DNA of 64,000 nucleotides from Erinaceus europaeus (lineage: Eukaryota; Chordata; Mammalia; Eulipotyphla; Erinaceidae): the NCBI RefSeq assembly GCF_950295315.1, contig NC_080168.1, positions 75,495,519 through 75,559,518 of the forward strand, written 5' to 3'. Positions 54,778 through 64,000 of this stretch are shown one piece after another (positions within the stretch are counted from its first letter, which is position 1; each line of letters begins with the position of its first letter). Under the pieces are notes generated by a model. It saw only the letters and a list, made by a program, of their open reading frames with translations. It ran no database searches and had not been told where the DNA came from. A program made the position numbers and the translations under genes.

Positions 54778-55196
54778 GTTTTAAGGGTTGTTCATGTTTT
54801 GAAACCTATCAATATTTCCTTCTTTTTAAAATTGTCCAATAACATTCCATTGCATAATATACCACAGTATATTTTTAGTTGATTGGTTGATGAAAATTTG
54901 ACCTATTTTTTTTTATTTCATCCATGTTGTAGCATAAGCCAGAATTTCCTTAAAAGCTGAATAAAAATTACTTATGTGTATATGACACAGACTGTTTATT
55001 CATTCATACAATTTAAGTTGATTTTCATTGAGACTATTGTAAACCAATGCTGCTATGAATGTGGAGATACAAATATCTCTTTCAGATTTAGTTTTCAGCT
55101 CTTTAGGGTATATATTTAGAAGTGGCATTTTGTTGACTATAAACCCATCAATTTGATCTTGGGCTCATATTTCTCACAGGAACAATATGCATTCAA

Positions 55197-55466
55197 GGGG
55201 ACCGGGCAGTGGTGCATCCAGTTAAGTGCACATAGTACTAAGCACAAGGACATGTGCAAAGATCCCTGTTCCAGTGCCCAGATCCCTACTTGCAGGAAGG
55301 TCGCTTCACAAGTGGTAAAGCAGGTCTGCAGGTGCTTTCTCTCCTCCTCTCTGTCTTCTCTGCTCTCAATTTCTCTCTGTCCCATTCAATAAAAATGAAA
55401 GATGGTTGCCAGGAGCATTTTTAGTGATGGGACTGAGCCCCAACAATAACCCTGGAGGTAAGAAAG
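55197..55466 (+). mobile_element. SINE type I, first of tandem pair
   Basis: 'ggaccgggcagtggtgcatc', 'gtaaagcaggtctgcaggtg', 'gttgccaggagcatttttag', 'gccccaacaataaccctgga'. It has no TSD of its own on the right. Confidence 0.88.
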
Positions 55467-55801
55467 GGGGGACGGGCGGTGGCACAGTGGGTTAAAGGCA
55501 CATGGCTTAAAACGCAAGGACCAGTGTTAGGATCCCATCGAGCCCGTGGCTCCCCACCTGCAGGAGGGTCGGTTCACAAGCAGGGAAGCAGGTCTGCAGG
55601 TGTCTTTCTCTCCCTCTCTGTCTTCCCCTACTCTCTCAATTTCTATCTGTCCTATCCAACAACAATGACATCAATAACAACAATAATAATAACCACAACA
55701 ATGATAAAACAAGAACAAGAGCAACAAAAGGAAAAAAAATGCCTCCAGGAGAAGTGAATTCATGGTGCATCCCCAGTGATAACCCTGGAGGGAAAAAAAA
55801 A
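55467..55801 (+). mobile_element. SINE type I, second of tandem pair
   Basis: 'gacgggcggtggcacagtgg', 'ggaagcaggtctgcaggtgt', CAATAATAA repeats, 'gcctccaggagaagtgaatt' and poly(A). gcattcaa follows at 55802-55809 and also precedes the first SINE at 55189-55196. Confidence 0.9.
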
Positions 55802-56002
55802 GCATTCAACATTTCACCATAAATAGGTTGTTAATAAATAGGTTGTTATATTTACGTTTTTATAGATCACCTTTTAAAAACTTTTAAATTATGTATTTAC
55901 TTAGCATTATTTTCAATAATATACAGTTTGGCAAGTGGGAGTGTCCTATCTATACATATTTATAGACTCACTGCATCCACCAACAAATTTACAGTGTCAT
56001 TT

Positions 56003-56485
56003 TGTTAAAGGGATGGGGGGGACCAGCATCGGTTCCCATTCTGAGAGTTCACCATGTCTTATCTTAACAATGAATTGATGAGAGAAAATTATTATTCAGG
56101 TAAATTAAACTTTTATTGAAAAGACAACATGTTAGGGAAGAGATAGAGAGGTAGAGGAAAAGAAAGGAAGGAAGGAGATTGGGAGCTGACTTACATGCTG
56201 CTCACATGATAATCCCGGTAAAAGAGCAAGAGAGCAAGGTAAAACATCTGCTTACATAGTTGTTGTCTTTCCAAAGAGAGGGTGAAAGCCTTCTGTTTCT
56301 GGATTATAAACTCAAAATTTCACCTACACCTCTCAAGCCACACCTGTAACTACTCCCATTTCTGAGTGGTCCTTCCTCAAACATTCTAGCCACACCTGTA
56401 ACCATTCCCATCATTGGGTGGTCCTTCCCTCCCTCAACAATTTTAGCAGAAAAAACTCTCCTCCCACCCACTCTGTCCCCTCACA
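56003..56485 (-). mobile_element. probable endogenous-retrovirus LTR
   Basis: Read on the minus strand it starts TGTGAGGGG and ends CCCTTTAACA, imperfect inverted termini. It has AATAAA (complement at 56111-56116) in the distal part, a TTTATAA-like box near 56303-56312, and a 52-bp direct duplication upstream of it (56336-56387, 56388-56440). It interrupts old L1 sequence. No clear TSD, so boundaries are uncertain and another repeat class is possible. Confidence 0.5.
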
Positions 56486-56760
56486 AAAAATCACCATAGC
56501 TTTCAATAAGCGTTGGTTTGTTGTTTTGCAAGTTCACCTGCTTTAATTATTTATAGTCCACATGTGAGTAAACCCAATAGTAATAACTACTTATTTCACT
56601 TGGCAAAATAACTTCACATTCCATTCATTTTATCCTAAAAATTATGACTCTATTTCTTTTTTATGATAGAGTAGTCTTCCAATAAGTAAATCTCCCATAG
56701 CTTCTTTATCTAGTTACCTGGTGATGGGTGTACAGTCAGCAAGCTCCAGGCTAACTCTTA

Positions 56761-57067
56761 TGGCAAAAATAAAAATAATTTGTAACTATGCCACCTAACT
56801 ATATATAACTCTGCCTTAGGTCATATCCTTTTCAACTCTGGGTGTTTCCTGTAAGATTGACTTTCTAGTTGTGTAATTATTTCTGTAACTGCATTCACTA
56901 AGAAAATTCATTGGTTAATTGTATAAACTGAATGTTGTATTATAGCAAGTTAAATATATATTGTTCCTTACCATTAATAGGCTTCAAAATGTTCAAACTC
57001 TTTATCACTTTAAATTTGGAGCTTACACTGTAGAAAACTCAGGCAACAATAACCATCAACGACTCTT
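56761..57067. other. no recognisable feature
   Basis: Nothing identified. Confidence 0.5.
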
Positions 57068-57082
57068 AAAATGTTCTATCCA

Positions 57083-57305
57083 GGGAGCCGGGTGGTAGCG
57101 CAGTGGGTTAAGCACATGTGGCGCAGGCCCAAGAACCGGTGTAAGGATCCCGGTTTGAGCCTCCGGCTCTCCACCTGCAAGGGAGTCTCTTCACAGGCAG
57201 TGAAGCAGGTCTGCAGGTGTGTATCTTTCTCTCCTGCTCTCTGTCTTCCCCATATCTCTCCATTTCTCTCTGTCCCATCCAACAACGATGACATCAATTA
57301 AAAAA
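57083..57305 (+). mobile_element. SINE type I
   Basis: 'gccgggtggtagcgcagtgg', 'cccggtttgagcctccggct', 'gaagcaggtctgcaggtgtg'. TSD aaaatgttctatcca (57068-57082) / aaaatgttctgtcca (57306-57320). Confidence 0.93.
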
Positions 57306-57320
57306 AAAATGTTCTGTCCA

Positions 57321-58419
57321 ATGTCTACTATCACAAAATATTGCTTGCAGCACTCATTATCTGCCAAAAAAAAATCTTAACTGCTAGTTTCTCTAGCAGT
57401 TTCTCTAGTTTCTCTTCCCTAAAAAGTCTTGGATTTGTAAAAAATAAAGTGTTTTTTTAAAAAAGCACCTTGACCTAAAAGTGATTGTTGCTTAAAACTC
57501 TGCACTTGAAGCTTTTGTGTGTATATGCTTTGTATTTTGCTTCCTCAATTTTTATATTAATAATTCACAGCTTATATTTATTCTCCTCTCTCTTATCTTA
57601 GTTCCCTTCTTCTAAAATATATATGAAGCAGACTATAAACAGGGGAAAAAAGGCATTTAGGGATAAATATTTAGAAATACTTCTTTTGTTCAAATATGTA
57701 CTAAAAATACAAAAAAAATTGACAATAAATGTAGAATTCAAAATCTATTTCCTCTAAAGCAAATAATGTAAGAAAGCAACATTAATATAAGTGCCAAAGC
57801 ATACAAAATGTGTAAAGGCATTAAAAATTTTAACAAAATAGTATTGTAATCCAGTTAAAGGATAAGTCAAAGTTAGAAAGTCATGGCTAAAGAAATAGGG
57901 AAAAACTAAAAAAAAAAGTAATAAAGGATTTCCATTATATTTTAAAATTAAAAACTGGTTATTCTGAGAAAGGGATGAGTCATCAATGATCAATACTTGC
58001 CCAAAAGTAAGGGATATGCAAGATTCCCTAGACAATATTGTGGCTATACTTATCCCTCAGTTTTATAATTTATTATAGATGATGTATAATTTAATGAATT
58101 TTCATTTGTTCAGCCATAATACTGCTACAGAATTAAGAGCTACTTTAAAATGCATGAAAGATAACAGAACTAAAAGTAAAACTCCAAAAGATACTTCTCC
58201 AATGTATTCCTATTATGAAAGTTTAATAGTTTATTTCAAAATAAAAGTTTAACAATGAAAACACTAAAAAATTAAACTATAAGCTCAGTGACATGCCATG
58301 CAAATCAAACATTTTGATCAATTGCATCAATGACCCTTTCCCATAAAACTATCCATTTGCAACACTATCAAGATGAAAGGATTAGATTTCATATTCCTCT
58401 TTAATTTATTTTGTTTTAC
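57321..58419. other. no recognisable feature
   Basis: AT-rich. I searched the minus strand for further CCDC122 exons and found none. Small internal repeats of 'agtttctctag' near 57385-57415. Confidence 0.5.
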
Positions 58420-58600
58420 TTTATTTTAATTTTCATATATTTAATGGGGCAGAGAGAAATTGAGAAGGGGAGACAGAGAGAAAGCTGCAGCACTGCTTCA
58501 CAGCTCATGCTTCTGCCCTGCAGATGGGAATCAGGCTTGAACCTGGATCCTTGCACATGGTAATGTTTGTGCTCAACCACAGGTGGCACCTCTTAGCCCC
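58420..58600 (-). mobile_element. SINE type II
   Basis: 'tggggcagagagaaattgag', 'gctgcagcactgcttcacag', 'ggcttgaacctggatccttg' and head complement 'aggtggcacctcttagcccc'. Confidence 0.85.
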
Positions 58601-58637
58601 TCATTTACCTCCTTCTAAGTAGAACTGAAAGTCCTTT

Positions 58638-59082
58638 TGAAAAATATTTATTTATTTATTTTGGATGGAGACCGTAAAATTAAGAAAGAAGTTAGACGGG
58701 GCTGGGTGGTGGCATACCTGGTTAAGCACACATGACAATGCACAAGGACCTGGGTTCGAGCCTCCCATCCCCACCTGTAGGGGGAAAGCTTTCCAAGTGG
58801 TGAATCAGTGCTGCAGGTGTCTTTCTGTCTCTCTCCCTCTCTATTTCTCCCTCCCCTCTTGATTTGTGGCTGTCTCTGTCAAATAAATAAAGATAATAAA
58901 AAATTAATGAAGTAAAAAAAAAGTTAGAGGGGGAAAGAGAGAAAGACATCTTCGACACTGTTTCACAACTTGTAAATCTTCCCCCCTGCATATGCAGACC
59001 AAGGACTAAAATAAACCTGGGTCCTTGCACAGGGTCCTTGTAATGTGTGTGCTCAACCAGGTGTGCTACCACCTGCCTCTAA
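58638..59082 (-). mobile_element. SINE type II, split by another SINE
   Basis: Outer reverse SINE in two parts, 58638-58696 and 58921-59082 ('catcttcgacactgtttcac', 'gtgctaccacctgcct'), with aagttaga at both edges of the interior insertion. Confidence 0.85.
58697..58920 (+). mobile_element. SINE type II, nested
   Basis: Close to the type II pattern: 'gggctgggtggtggcatacc', 'gacctgggttcgagcctccc', 'gtggtgaatcagtgctgcag', AATAAATAAAGATAATAAA tail. TSD aagttaga (58689-58696, 58921-58928). Confidence 0.92.
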
Positions 59083-59264
59083 AATGTCCTTGACATTATA
59101 CAAAACAAACACTAGTTTCTGAAAGTCAAGTAAAAGAATGAATAGAGATGAGGGTCTTCAGTTACCAAGGGAGAATATGATAAGTTCTCTGGGACATTGT
59201 TTTATTCATACATTTATTTCACCATACTGGAGAAGACAGTAACCTGAAGACATGTAGCTAGAAA

Positions 59265-60534
59265 ATAAAAGGCCCCAATAAAAGTCTACTTTCTCTAGCC
59301 AAAGAAACCCTAAAAGGGAAGCCTAGCAATACATAAAAGTTATTATATAGTAACTAGTTTATTAAAGGGAAAAATGCAAAAAATTTACTATGCTCTCCAC
59401 CCAGTCTATACTATCAAGGCTAAGTGGAAAGCCTACAGTGTATCTATCATTGCTTGGCTATATGCTGTCTCACTCTTCTTGCAGAGTAATGTAAGAGAAG
59501 AATAGTGGGAAAGCCAAGACTTTTCATATCATCACCTCATACAAGCCTTATATAGCAATATGAATGGAACTCATCTAGTCAGTCTGGACATGTACGCCCA
59601 TCAGTGGAAACAAGGCATCAGTATCTTTACTGATGGAATGTCAGAAACGGTCTACAGGGAAGTAAAGACTTTCACTACCACCCAGTTATATCAAGACCAC
59701 ATTTAGCTGGTGCCAAAGGAGCCCATACTAAGAGCAATAAAGAAGTGGCTCTGCCTCTCCCATCAAGGATGATGGTCATAAACAGACTCCTCAGGGGCAT
59801 CCAGAATTCCCATGCCCTTCCTCTCACTATGAGTGTAGGTGGAGACTAACCAGAGGAGTTCACTACTACCTAGAAGTAATAAAATACACTCTTAAAAGAT
59901 CACATGCAACATATCAGATTTCAATAGAAAATTACTTATACAATCAAGAACTAGGAAGACCTGAAACTAAATAAGCAGTCAATATATTGCAATGCCACAG
60001 AAAACTCAAACATTAGAATTATTTGACAATGGATTAGTGAAATAGCTCACTTGAATAGTGCACTGCTTTGCCCATTTGGGTGACCCAGGTTCAAGCCTGG
60101 GTCCCACTGCATTGAAGAAAGCTCAGATGTTGGGTCTTGGTCTCTCTTCTCCTCCCTCCCTCCCTCCCTCCCTTATTCCCTGCTCCCCTCCCTCCTTCTT
60201 CCTCTTCCTACCTCCTTCCTTCTTTCTCTTCCTGTCTCTAAAACATAAAACTGCTTTAAAAATTATCTGACATGCATTTTTAAGAAGTCACCATAAAAAT
60301 TATCCTATGAGCAATTACAGGACACTAAACAAATGAAGAAAAATTAGTCTCAATAAATGTATACAGAAATAAGGAGCAGAAAAATGGAAAAGATACAATA
60401 ACTGAAATGAAAAACTGAAAGGATGGATTTAATAACAATGAAAGAATCAGATGAAAGAATCAGTGAATGATATACAGGACATTAGAAATTAATCTGAATA
60501 ACAGAGAAAAAACAGACTTAAAAAAGAAATGAAA
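59265..60534 (+). mobile_element. old L1 5'UTR/ORF1 start region
   Basis: 'agaaaactcaaacattagaa' and 'ttatttgacaatgg' near 60000, then after a SINE 'aagaagtcaccataaaaatt', 'gaactgaaatgaaaaact'-type text near 60400 and 'agaaagaatcagtgaatgat', in the order of old L1 ORF1 N-terminal coding. The part at 59265-60000 is less certain and may be 5'UTR. Confidence 0.55.
60032..60268 (+). mobile_element. SINE type IV-like with CCTC-rich part
   Basis: 'agtgaaatagctcacttgaa', 'cccaggttcaagcctgggtc', then (CCTC)n and CTTC-rich sequence (60151-60235) before an A-rich end. Confidence 0.65.
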
Positions 60535-60675
60535 GGGGGCGGAGGGTAGACAGCATAATGATTATGCAAACAGACACTCACGCCTGAGGCTCAAAGTTTT
60601 AGGTTCAAGCCCCCATACCACCATAAGCCAGAGCTGAACAGTACTCTGGTTAAAAAATAATAATAAGAAATAAGA
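60535..60675 (+). mobile_element. SINE type III
   Basis: 'tagacagcataatgattatg', 'taggttcaagcccccatacc', 'ataagccagagctgaacagt' and an AATAATAATAAGAAAT tail. Confidence 0.88.
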
Positions 60676-60689
60676 AATGAAAGGAAACA

Positions 60690-60870
60690 CAGAGGTAACT
60701 CACAGGGTAGGGTGTAATATTATGGCATGTGTGCTACCTAGGTTTCAACCCTCATATCACATGAGAGGTGCTATGACACTGAATAAAATGCTGGTTCTCT
60801 CACTGTCTCTCTGTCTCTCTCTCCTCCCTCTTTCATCTCTCCCTCTCTTATTTGAATTTGAGAAGTCCAG
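60690..60870 (+). mobile_element. SINE type IV
   Basis: 'agaggtaactcacagggtag', 'aggtttcaaccctcatatca' and a CTCTCT-rich 3' part. Confidence 0.65.
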
Positions 60871-61019
60871 AAAGCTGAAATCACACATATCCCAAAGTCC
60901 TAGTTCCTAAATAAAGATAAATCATCTTTGCCGTTAGAATTAGAGAAGGAAAGAAGAAAGTTGAGCTGGTAAAGTATTTAAATAAGTAAGATTTTTTTTT
61001 AATCCCCAGATTTAGGGTC

Positions 61020-61137
61020 TATGATATATAGCTTGCATGGGTAGTACACTGCTTTGCAATGTGTGCAACCCAGGTATGAGCCTGACCCCCAGTTAGGTGC
61101 TAGGGTCTATTCATTCTCTCTGCTTCTACAAAAAACA
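61020..61137 (+). mobile_element. SINE type IV fragment
   Basis: 'tgcatgggtagtacactgct', 'acccaggtatgagcctgacc', 'ttcattctctctgcttctac' and a poly(A)-like end. Confidence 0.55.
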
Positions 61138-61194
61138 AAAAATCCCAAATTTAGCAAAAGATATCAATTTGTAGGCTTAGCAATCTTATGACCT

Positions 61195-61305
61195 GAAAAG
61201 TGGCACAGAAGATAAAAGCTTTGAACATTCAAGCATGAGATTCTGCATTGCATATACTAGCATGATGCTCTGGTTCTAGCTTATCCATAAATAATCATTT
61301 TTTAA
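61195..61305 (+). mobile_element. SINE type III, decayed
   Basis: 'tggcacagaagataaaagct', 'attcaagcatgagattctgc' and 'tgctctggttctagc' retain the order of a type III element. Confidence 0.45.
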
Positions 61306-62059
61306 AAGCTAAAGTTACTCTAAAGAGTGTTAAGGAAGTTTCTGGATTCCAGATTTCTTAATATTTGTTGTTAGAAATTCTATTAACTTTACCTAAAGCC
61401 TCCATGTTTACAAAATATATCTGGTTGACTGTTACAGTTGAGTAAGCAAGGCTTCTGGCACTTCTTTTTGTCACAACTAGGGAGTTGTGTTAAGGCAGAA
61501 GTATGAAGAGGGTTAGAGAGTTATAATGGCAGCCCACAGGCATTGAAACTATGTAAAATGCTTATATGTAACTCTGACCTCTGGCTCTTTCCATAAAGGG
61601 CTTGGGAATTGTGCATAATAAAGTGACCTGAATATTTCTTGAGGCATCAGAGAATTGCACCTGGTTAATGACATTCAGACAAAGACAGTTGTGATCAGGT
61701 TTAATACATCTTGACACATCTCCCACACCTTGAAAGTAATTTGTGCTTTGAAAATTGCTCCTGAATTGTTTTTACCAAAAAAAATCTTTTGATCTTCTTG
61801 TTCCTTTTGATGTGATGTGATTTTATCAGTAAATTCTCTTCCTAGACCTTTGCCACCTAATCTTCTTCCATCTCCAGGGTACCTAGGTGCTGTCCCTCCA
61901 GACTCTTCAGATAAACTATGAAGTGAATTAAGTTATTTTCTCTCAACCCTGAAATGCTTCAAATCTGAGGGTCCTGGCTTTTGGCAAAAGCTCTCCTACC
62001 CACATATAAAACATAAAAGAGAATAAATTCTAAAAACATCAAACTCTGAGAAGACAGAA
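61306..62059. other. no recognisable feature
   Basis: Non-repetitive-looking. No exon found on either strand. Confidence 0.5.
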
Positions 62060-62347
62060 GTATCTGGGCATTGGCACAGCAGGTCAAGCACACACAATTA
62101 CCATGCACAAGGACCCAGGCTCAAGACATCACTTCCCAAAAACAGGGAGGATGCTTCAAGAATGGTGAAGCAGGTCTGCAGGCATCTTTTTCTCACTCTT
62201 TCTCCTCCTCAACTTCTCTCTGTCCACCAACTAAAACAGAAAGAAAAAAAGTGGCTTCTAGTAGCAGTGAATTCAGAGTATAAGCACTGAGCCCCAGCGA
62301 TTACTGTGGTGGCAAAAGTAAAAATAAATAAAAGAGAAAGAGAGAGA
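62060..62347 (+). mobile_element. SINE type I with extended 3' module
   Basis: 'ggcattggcacagcaggtca', 'ggtgaagcaggtctgcaggc', 'ttctagtagcagtgaattca', 'actgagccccagcgattact', then a tail running into (AG)n. Confidence 0.82.
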
Positions 62348-62349
62348 GA

Positions 62350-62830
62350 GAGAGAGGAATAAATACAGTGAGTTTTAAATAAAAATCTTGAAAGCAGCAA
62401 AAAACAAACACCATAAATATAGGGAGAAAACAATTTGAAAGATAGTAGATTTCTCCCCCCAAAATTAGGGAGAACAGAATAAAGTGGCAGGATGTTTTTC
62501 AATATGAGAATAACTGCCAGCCCAGAATTCTACAGCCAGCAAATCATCATCATCATCAATATCATCATCATCATCATCATCTTCTTCTTCTCCTTCTTCT
62601 TCTTCTTCTTCTTCTTCTTCTTCTTCAGAAATGAAGAGTAAATAAAGATGTCCTCAGATGAAACAAGAATAAATGATGTTGTCATCAACAGACACATTCT
62701 AAGAGAAATATTTTAAATTATTTTAAAGAAAAAGAAAATAGTTTAATAATCTTGGAATTAGGAAGGAAGAAAGATTATGGCAGGAAAAACTATGGGCAAT
62801 AAACAAAAATAGGCTATATATTCAGTGATT
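62350..62830 (+). mobile_element. old L1 ORF1 C-terminal domain and inter-ORF remnant
   Basis: 'aaatcttgaaagcagcaaaa', 'agtagatttctcccccc', 'gccagcccagaattctacag', then after a microsatellite 'tgtcctcagatgaaacaaga' and 'ggaaggaagaaagattatgg', in L1 ORF1 order. Confidence 0.65.
62543..62626. repeat. compound (ATC)n-(TTC)n microsatellite
   Basis: About 12 ATC units (one interruption) pass directly into about 15 TTC/CTT units, placed inside the decayed L1 ORF1. Confidence 0.95.
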
Positions 62831-63242
62831 TTATGTAGTGGGGGTAAGCTACCTAAAGTTGGCGGTGATTACCTGTAAATGTATTAAAAACCCTTAAAGC
62901 ATAAGATTTTAGTGGATGAATTATATAATATGTGAATTACATCTCACTATAGCTGTTTTGTATTTTAAAATCAGAATAATGGTCATCAAGGAAATGGGCA
63001 CAGGAAAATTTTCTAGGCATGATATGAAAATTTTTATATTTTGATCTTGGTGATATTGTTGAAGGAGAAGGTACCACCAGAAATAGGAGTGGTTACAGGT
63101 GTTGGCAGGGCTTTGGCTTTAAAAGGCTTAACCTTGGGGGACTCACTTTTCTTTCTCTTATCACCATGTGACCAACAGAATGCTATAAGTCACCTTCTCT
63201 CTACCTTTCCCTTTCTTTTTATCTATCTTTCTCTCCCTCTCA
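62831..63242. other. no recognisable feature
   Basis: 'gaattacatctcactatagc' near 62935 looks like a decayed repeat end. A CTTTCTCTCCCTCTC tract borders the L1 at 63243. Confidence 0.4.
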
Positions 63243-64000
63243 CATCCTAACATGTTCTATTTTCATTGATCTTTTGTATGGTTCTTTTATTTTCGATGTT
63301 GTTTATTTCTGCTCTAGCTTTAGTGATTTCTGTCCTGGTTGCTTTAGGGTTCCTTTGTTCCTCTTCCTCCAAGTCCTTGAGGTGTGCAGTAAGGTCATTC
63401 ATTTGAGCTTCTTCTTGGTGTTTAATATGTGATTGTATGGCTATAAGTTTCCCTCTCAGTACTGCTTTAGCTGTGTCCCAAATATTTTGATAGGTTGTGT
63501 CTTCATTTTCATTAGTTTCCAGGAACATTTGAATTTCCTGCTTGAGTGAGTCTCTGACCCAGTGGTTCTTAAGGAGCATGTTATTTACTTTCCAAATTCT
63601 GTGACTTTTAATAATTGTCTGTTTGTTGTTAAATGTTAGTTTTACTCCACTGTGGTCTGAGAAGATACTTGGGATGATTTCAATGCTCTTGAATTTATGG
63701 ATGCTGTCTTTGTGGCCTAACATGTGGTCTATCATTGAATATGTGTTATGTGGATTTGAAAAGAAGGTGTATTCCAGTTTTTTGGGGTGGAAGAGTCTGA
63801 AAATGTCCAAGAGGTCCAATCTGTCAATCTCTTCATTCAATTCTCTTGTATCTTTATTGGTTCTCTGCTTTGTTGATCTGTCTAAGTGTGAGAGTGGGGT
63901 ATTGAAGTCTCCCACTATTATTGTATTACTATTGATGTATTTTTGAAATTCTTTCAGTAGGTGCTTAATGTATTTAGATGGTCCCTCATTGGGTGCATAG
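63243..64000 (-). mobile_element. L1 fragment, ORF2 endonuclease region, cut at its 3' side
   Basis: Minus-strand L1 entering from the right edge. Homology stops at 63243-63250, in the middle of ORF2, against unrelated C/T-rich sequence. There is no 3' end or poly(A). LINEs normally lose their 5' end, so the missing 3' side points to an inversion or a later deletion. Confidence 0.88.
63247..64000 (-). pseudogene. L1 ORF2 endonuclease C-terminal part, open frame
   Basis: Open from the window edge to 63247. In L1 this apurinic/apyrimidinic-like endonuclease nicks target DNA at TTTTAA-like sites. Visible in order: [11 protein letters not shown] near the edge, the active-site GDFNTPL block (about 63890-63915), DHMLGHKDS (the IDH-type block), and the catalytic SDHSGVKL block (about 63640-63665), then the linker with [15 protein letters not shown]. 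No frameshift over more than 220 codons suggests a young copy. It ends at INENRT just before the break. Confidence 0.9.

Larger units (their letters stand above)
54790..56760 (-). mobile_element. old L1 ORF2 3' region, interrupted by SINEs and an LTR
   Basis: Antisense L1 in pieces: 54790-55150 ('catccatgttgtagcataag', 'tattgtaaaccaatgctgct', 'gggtatatatttagaagtgg'), 55850-56002 ('cagtttggcaagtgggagtg'), and 56490-56760 ('cttatttcacttggcaaaat', 'cttctttatctagttacctg'). Inserted between them are a SINE pair (55197-55801) and a probable LTR (56003-56485). More than one old L1 copy may be involved. Confidence 0.6.

Noticed and set aside
57754..58035. 93-codon minus frame as an upstream CCDC122 exon
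   Set aside because: No splice sites at its edges and no coiled-coil pattern or resemblance to CCDC122.

Overview
The window is mammalian nuclear DNA and almost certainly comes from a hedgehog (Erinaceidae, probably Erinaceus). The reasons are dense tRNA-derived SINEs of hedgehog type, L1 LINEs, ancient mammal-wide repeats (MIR, L2, MLT1-, MLT2- and MER5-like) and the 3' end of a Vingi-like LINE, a clade reported among mammals only from hedgehogs. The DNA is AT-rich. I see no CpG island, no operon-like structure, no functional RNA gene and no CRISPR array.

Only one ordinary protein-coding element is supported: a terminal coding exon on the minus strand (54402-54551). It has a clean splice acceptor and an open coiled-coil C-terminus of 49 codons that I recognise as CCDC122. 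Sequence above 54551 would then be its last intron, at least its 3' part, and sequence below 54402 its 3'UTR followed by intergenic DNA. In human the next gene on that side is ENOX1. Everything else is repeats or unrecognised sequence.

SINE types used below (all have tRNA-like heads). Type I: head TCGGGCGGTAGCGCAG, B box GGTTCGAACCC, CAA/CAATAA-rich tail, sometimes with an extra 3' module reading CTCCAGGAGC. Type II: head CTGGGTGGTGGCACACC, body CTTCACAAGTGGTGAAGCAG, tail AATAAATAAAG. Type III: short, head GACAGCATAATGGTTATGCA, body CACCATAAGCCAGAGCTGAG. Type IV: head AGCTCACCTGGTAG, body AGCACCACATGGGAGC. Several type I/II copies have near-perfect target-site duplications (TSDs) and look young.

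Layout. 1-26 kb: SINEs, an MLT2-like and an MLT1-like LTR, and three truncated copies of a roughly 1 kb L1 3'UTR ('long 3'UTR, type A') plus two older relatives ('type B'). 26.4-28.9 kb: a 5'-truncated L1 ORF2 with a different, short 3'UTR. 31.9-34.7 kb: a solo LTR with five 24-bp CCAAT-like repeats, a tiny Vingi-derived insertion with a hairpin, then an old L1 3'UTR carrying a second Vingi 3' end with readable C-terminal protein. 37.1-42.8 kb: a structurally end-to-end L1, flanked by 16-bp TSDs, with duplicated 5'UTR monomers, a broken ORF1, a deletion joining ORF1 to ORF2, and the long 3'UTR that explains all the type A copies. 42.8-54.4 kb: old L1/L2 debris, SINEs, one more type A copy. 54.4-64 kb: the CCDC122 exon, nested SINEs in old L1, a probable minus-strand LTR, old L1 ORF1 pieces, and an L1 endonuclease fragment running off the right edge.

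The repeats work as a parasite network. L1 machinery probably made the SINE and type A insertions, as A-rich tails and 9-18 bp TSDs suggest. The Vingi pieces represent a second, unrelated LINE machinery. All LINE reading frames seen here are broken or truncated.
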